Assembly (NCBI GenBank): GCA_900551135.1
Contig: URUX01000120.1
Coordinates: forward strand, 1-7,457
Source: an uncultured Clostridium sp.
GTDB taxonomy: Bacteria > Bacillota > Clostridia > Lachnospirales > Lachnospiraceae
Direction: 5' to 3'
DNA: 7,457 nt
Shown here: in pieces, positions 6,253 through 7,457 of the stretch
Layout: each line of letters starts with the position of its first letter
Position numbering within the stretch: position 1 is the stretch's first letter
Translations under genes and position numbers: made by a program
The notes under the pieces: generated by a model
What the model was told of the DNA's origin: nothing
Database searches by the model: none
What the model saw: the letters and a program-made list of their open reading frames with translations, nothing else

Positions 6253-6926
6253 GGGTAAGGAAGGAAATCAAATATATTATTTCCATTTCCCAGGCCATCT
6301 GGCTGAAAAAGCATCTGGGGATGCTTATGAAGCCGGATTCCTCTGGGATAGATGGGACATACTGGATTAGAAGCCAGTATTACGACTCTATTGCCGACAG
6401 AGATCTTCATGACAATCTGGATGGGGTAATGGAAAAACGGAAAATACGCCTGCGTATTTATTCTCCCGATGCGAAAATGGTAAAGCTGGAATATAAATGC
6501 AAAAGCGGCTCAGATGGAACCAAACTGACGATTCTTCTTTCTCGAAAAGAGGCGCTGGATATGGAACAGAACAGATTGGAGTTTCTGTTAACCCATCCCG
6601 AACCACTGGCTGGTTTTTTATTTGCAAAAATGAATCAGAATCTTTACCGTCCCAAGACGATTGTGGAATATGAGCGGACAGCATTGTTATATCCTGTAAG
6701 CGATTTGCGGATTACCTTTGACAGAAATATCAGGGCCAGTATCAGCCCTTATGGACTGTTTGAACCGGCGCTCCATTCGATACCGATTCTGGGAGAAGAC
6801 CAATGCGTGCTGGAGGTTAAATACAATGATTTTTTAGCGGCTCCATTTCGAGAAATTTTAAATGAAATTGATCAGATGCAGGTGGCAAACAGCAAATATT
6901 CAAGTGCAAGATTCCTGCAGAACTAG
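6249..6926 (+). CDS. VTC-domain protein, polyphosphate polymerase-like
   Basis: The 225-residue protein is a single CYTH/triphosphate-tunnel (VTC) domain with no membrane segment, so it is cytoplasmic. In order it shows RKEIKYII (4-11), IRSQYYDS (40-47), EKRKIRLRIY (62-71), VKLEYKCKSG (78-87), TIVEYERTAL (137-146), LRITFDRNI (153-161), VLEVKY (187-192) and SKYSSARF (215-222). These supply the basic and acidic tunnel residues expected by comparison with yeast Vtc4: K8, R67, R69, K83, R143, E189 and K216. No key position looks lost, so nucleotide-driven polyphosphate synthesis or binding of a related phosphopolymer is plausible. Bacterial VTC proteins are often encoded beside DUF4956 and CotH-kinase genes; DUF4956 follows here after 10 bases. 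ATGA overlap with the gene before. The domain call is strong. Activity as a true polymerase is inferred from family. Confidence 0.87.
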   Translation: MRVRKEIKYIISISQAIWLKKHLGMLMKPDSSGIDGTYWIRSQYYDSIADRDLHDNLDGVMEKRKIRLRIYSPDAKMVKLEYKCKSGSDGTKLTILLSRKEALDMEQNRLEFLLTHPEPLAGFLFAKMNQNLYRPKTIVEYERTALLYPVSDLRITFDRNIRASISPYGLFEPALHSIPILGEDQCVLEVKYNDFLAAPFREILNEIDQMQVANSKYSSARFLQN

Positions 6927-6936
6927 GGGGAGAAGT

Positions 6937-7457
6937 ATGAGAGAATTTATTATCGAAAATCTGACGGCGGCAGAGACGCTGAGTACAGCAGTGATTGTGC
7001 TGAACAATGCAGTGGCGCTGGCAATGGCGTTTTTTATTATGTTTACATACAAAATAACCTATTCCGGTACGGCATACAGCAGAAGGTTTACGATTTCGCT
7101 GGGTTCGATTGTACTCATTACGTCCATGATTATGAGCATTATCAGCAATAACATTGCGCTGTCTTTAGGTATGGTAGGCGCTCTTTCCATCATTCGTTTC
7201 CGTACAGCAGTAAAAGATGTAAGAGATGCAGCATTTATTTTCTGGGGAATAGCGGCAGGGATTGGAGCCGGTGTGTCCCAGTATGCTCTGATCGGTATTG
7301 GAAGCCTGTTCCTGCTGGCCTTTTTTCTGCTGACCAGACAGGTTTTGGACAGTCCCAGACAGCTTTTGATTATTCAGGGAAGTTTGAAAGCACAAAATGA
7401 AATCGAGGCGGTTGTAGAAGAACATTTTAAAGGACAGGCTCATCAGAATATTAAGAA
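6937..7457 (+). CDS. DUF4956 membrane protein (3' end beyond window)
   Basis: The ATG at 6937 follows AGGGGG with 6 bases between. The frame stays open for 173 codons to the end of the window, so the C-terminus is not seen. The product begins MREFIIENLTAAETL and has about four membrane segments (near 20-37, 53-72, 97-115 and 117-133). Between the second and third is the conserved DUF4956 block SLGMVGALSIIRFRTAVKDV (76-95), rich in Arg/Lys and followed by RDAAF. After the last helix comes a cytoplasmic region (134-173, LLIIQGSLKAQNEIEAVVEE) that looks like the start of a ferredoxin-fold-like domain. DUF4956 proteins are constant partners of VTC-domain proteins in Bacillota and are suggested to anchor or gate them at the membrane. 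Biochemical function is unknown. Confidence 0.87.
   Translation, partial: MREFIIENLTAAETLSTAVIVLNNAVALAMAFFIMFTYKITYSGTAYSRRFTISLGSIVLITSMIMSIISNNIALSLGMVGALSIIRFRTAVKDVRDAAFIFWGIAAGIGAGVSQYALIGIGSLFLLAFFLLTRQVLDSPRQLLIIQGSLKAQNEIEAVVEEHFKGQAHQNIK

Noticed and set aside
5973..6410. 145-codon minus-strand open frame opposite the membrane protein and VTC genes
   Set aside because: It lies antisense to two well-supported coupled genes, has no domain resemblance, and is rich in Pro/Cys/His, typical of an antisense shadow.
1..7457. CRISPR arrays, tRNA or rRNA genes, insertion-sequence ends, riboswitches
   Set aside because: I looked for regular direct repeats, cloverleaf-like segments, transposase frames and conserved aptamer cores and saw none. 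The only leader region is the AT-rich invertible block.

Overview
The window looks like chromosomal DNA of an anaerobic Bacillota, most likely a Lachnospiraceae-type gut Clostridia. This rests on moderate GC in the genes against very AT-rich intergenic DNA, GGAGG-type ribosome binding sites, a TTG start, and the families present: a VTC-domain protein next to DUF4956, BspA-type leucine-rich repeats, a DHHW-like protein and a Clostridia-type tyrosine recombinase. Genus cannot be told from the sequence.

Layout: (1) 43-477 is the C-terminal catalytic half of a tyrosine recombinase, cut off at its 5' side. (2) 476-724 is an AT-rich block bounded by two exact 20-bp inverted repeats. The left repeat begins inside the recombinase stop codon and the right one ends 38 bases before the next gene. 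This is the architecture of an invertible promoter (phase-variation switch). (3) 763-7457 and beyond is one tightly packed plus-strand operon of seven genes: a degenerate exosortase-like membrane protein, a processive family 2 glycosyltransferase, a membrane-anchored bactofilin-like/leucine-rich-repeat scaffold, a DHHW/AlgX-like protein without its catalytic residues, a small polytopic membrane protein, a VTC-domain (polyphosphate polymerase-like) protein, and a DUF4956 membrane protein running off the window. Genes overlap by 4-10 bases or abut, and the only gap is 10 bases.

Working model (inference): the operon builds a membrane-linked surface polymer. The glycosyltransferase makes and probably extrudes a polysaccharide. 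The cytoplasmic scaffold organises the machine. The two apparent pseudoenzymes (exosortase-like and DHHW-like) act as structural or binding partners at the membrane and outer face. The VTC/DUF4956 pair, which in other genomes often sits beside CotH-type kinases, adds a phosphate or polyphosphate arm. Expression of the whole set appears to be gated by the invertible segment, giving ON/OFF heterogeneity. The combination of a DNA-inversion switch with a polysaccharide synthase, two dead-enzyme homologues, a bactofilin-LRR fusion and VTC/DUF4956 is the most notable content and, as far as I know, has no characterised counterpart.
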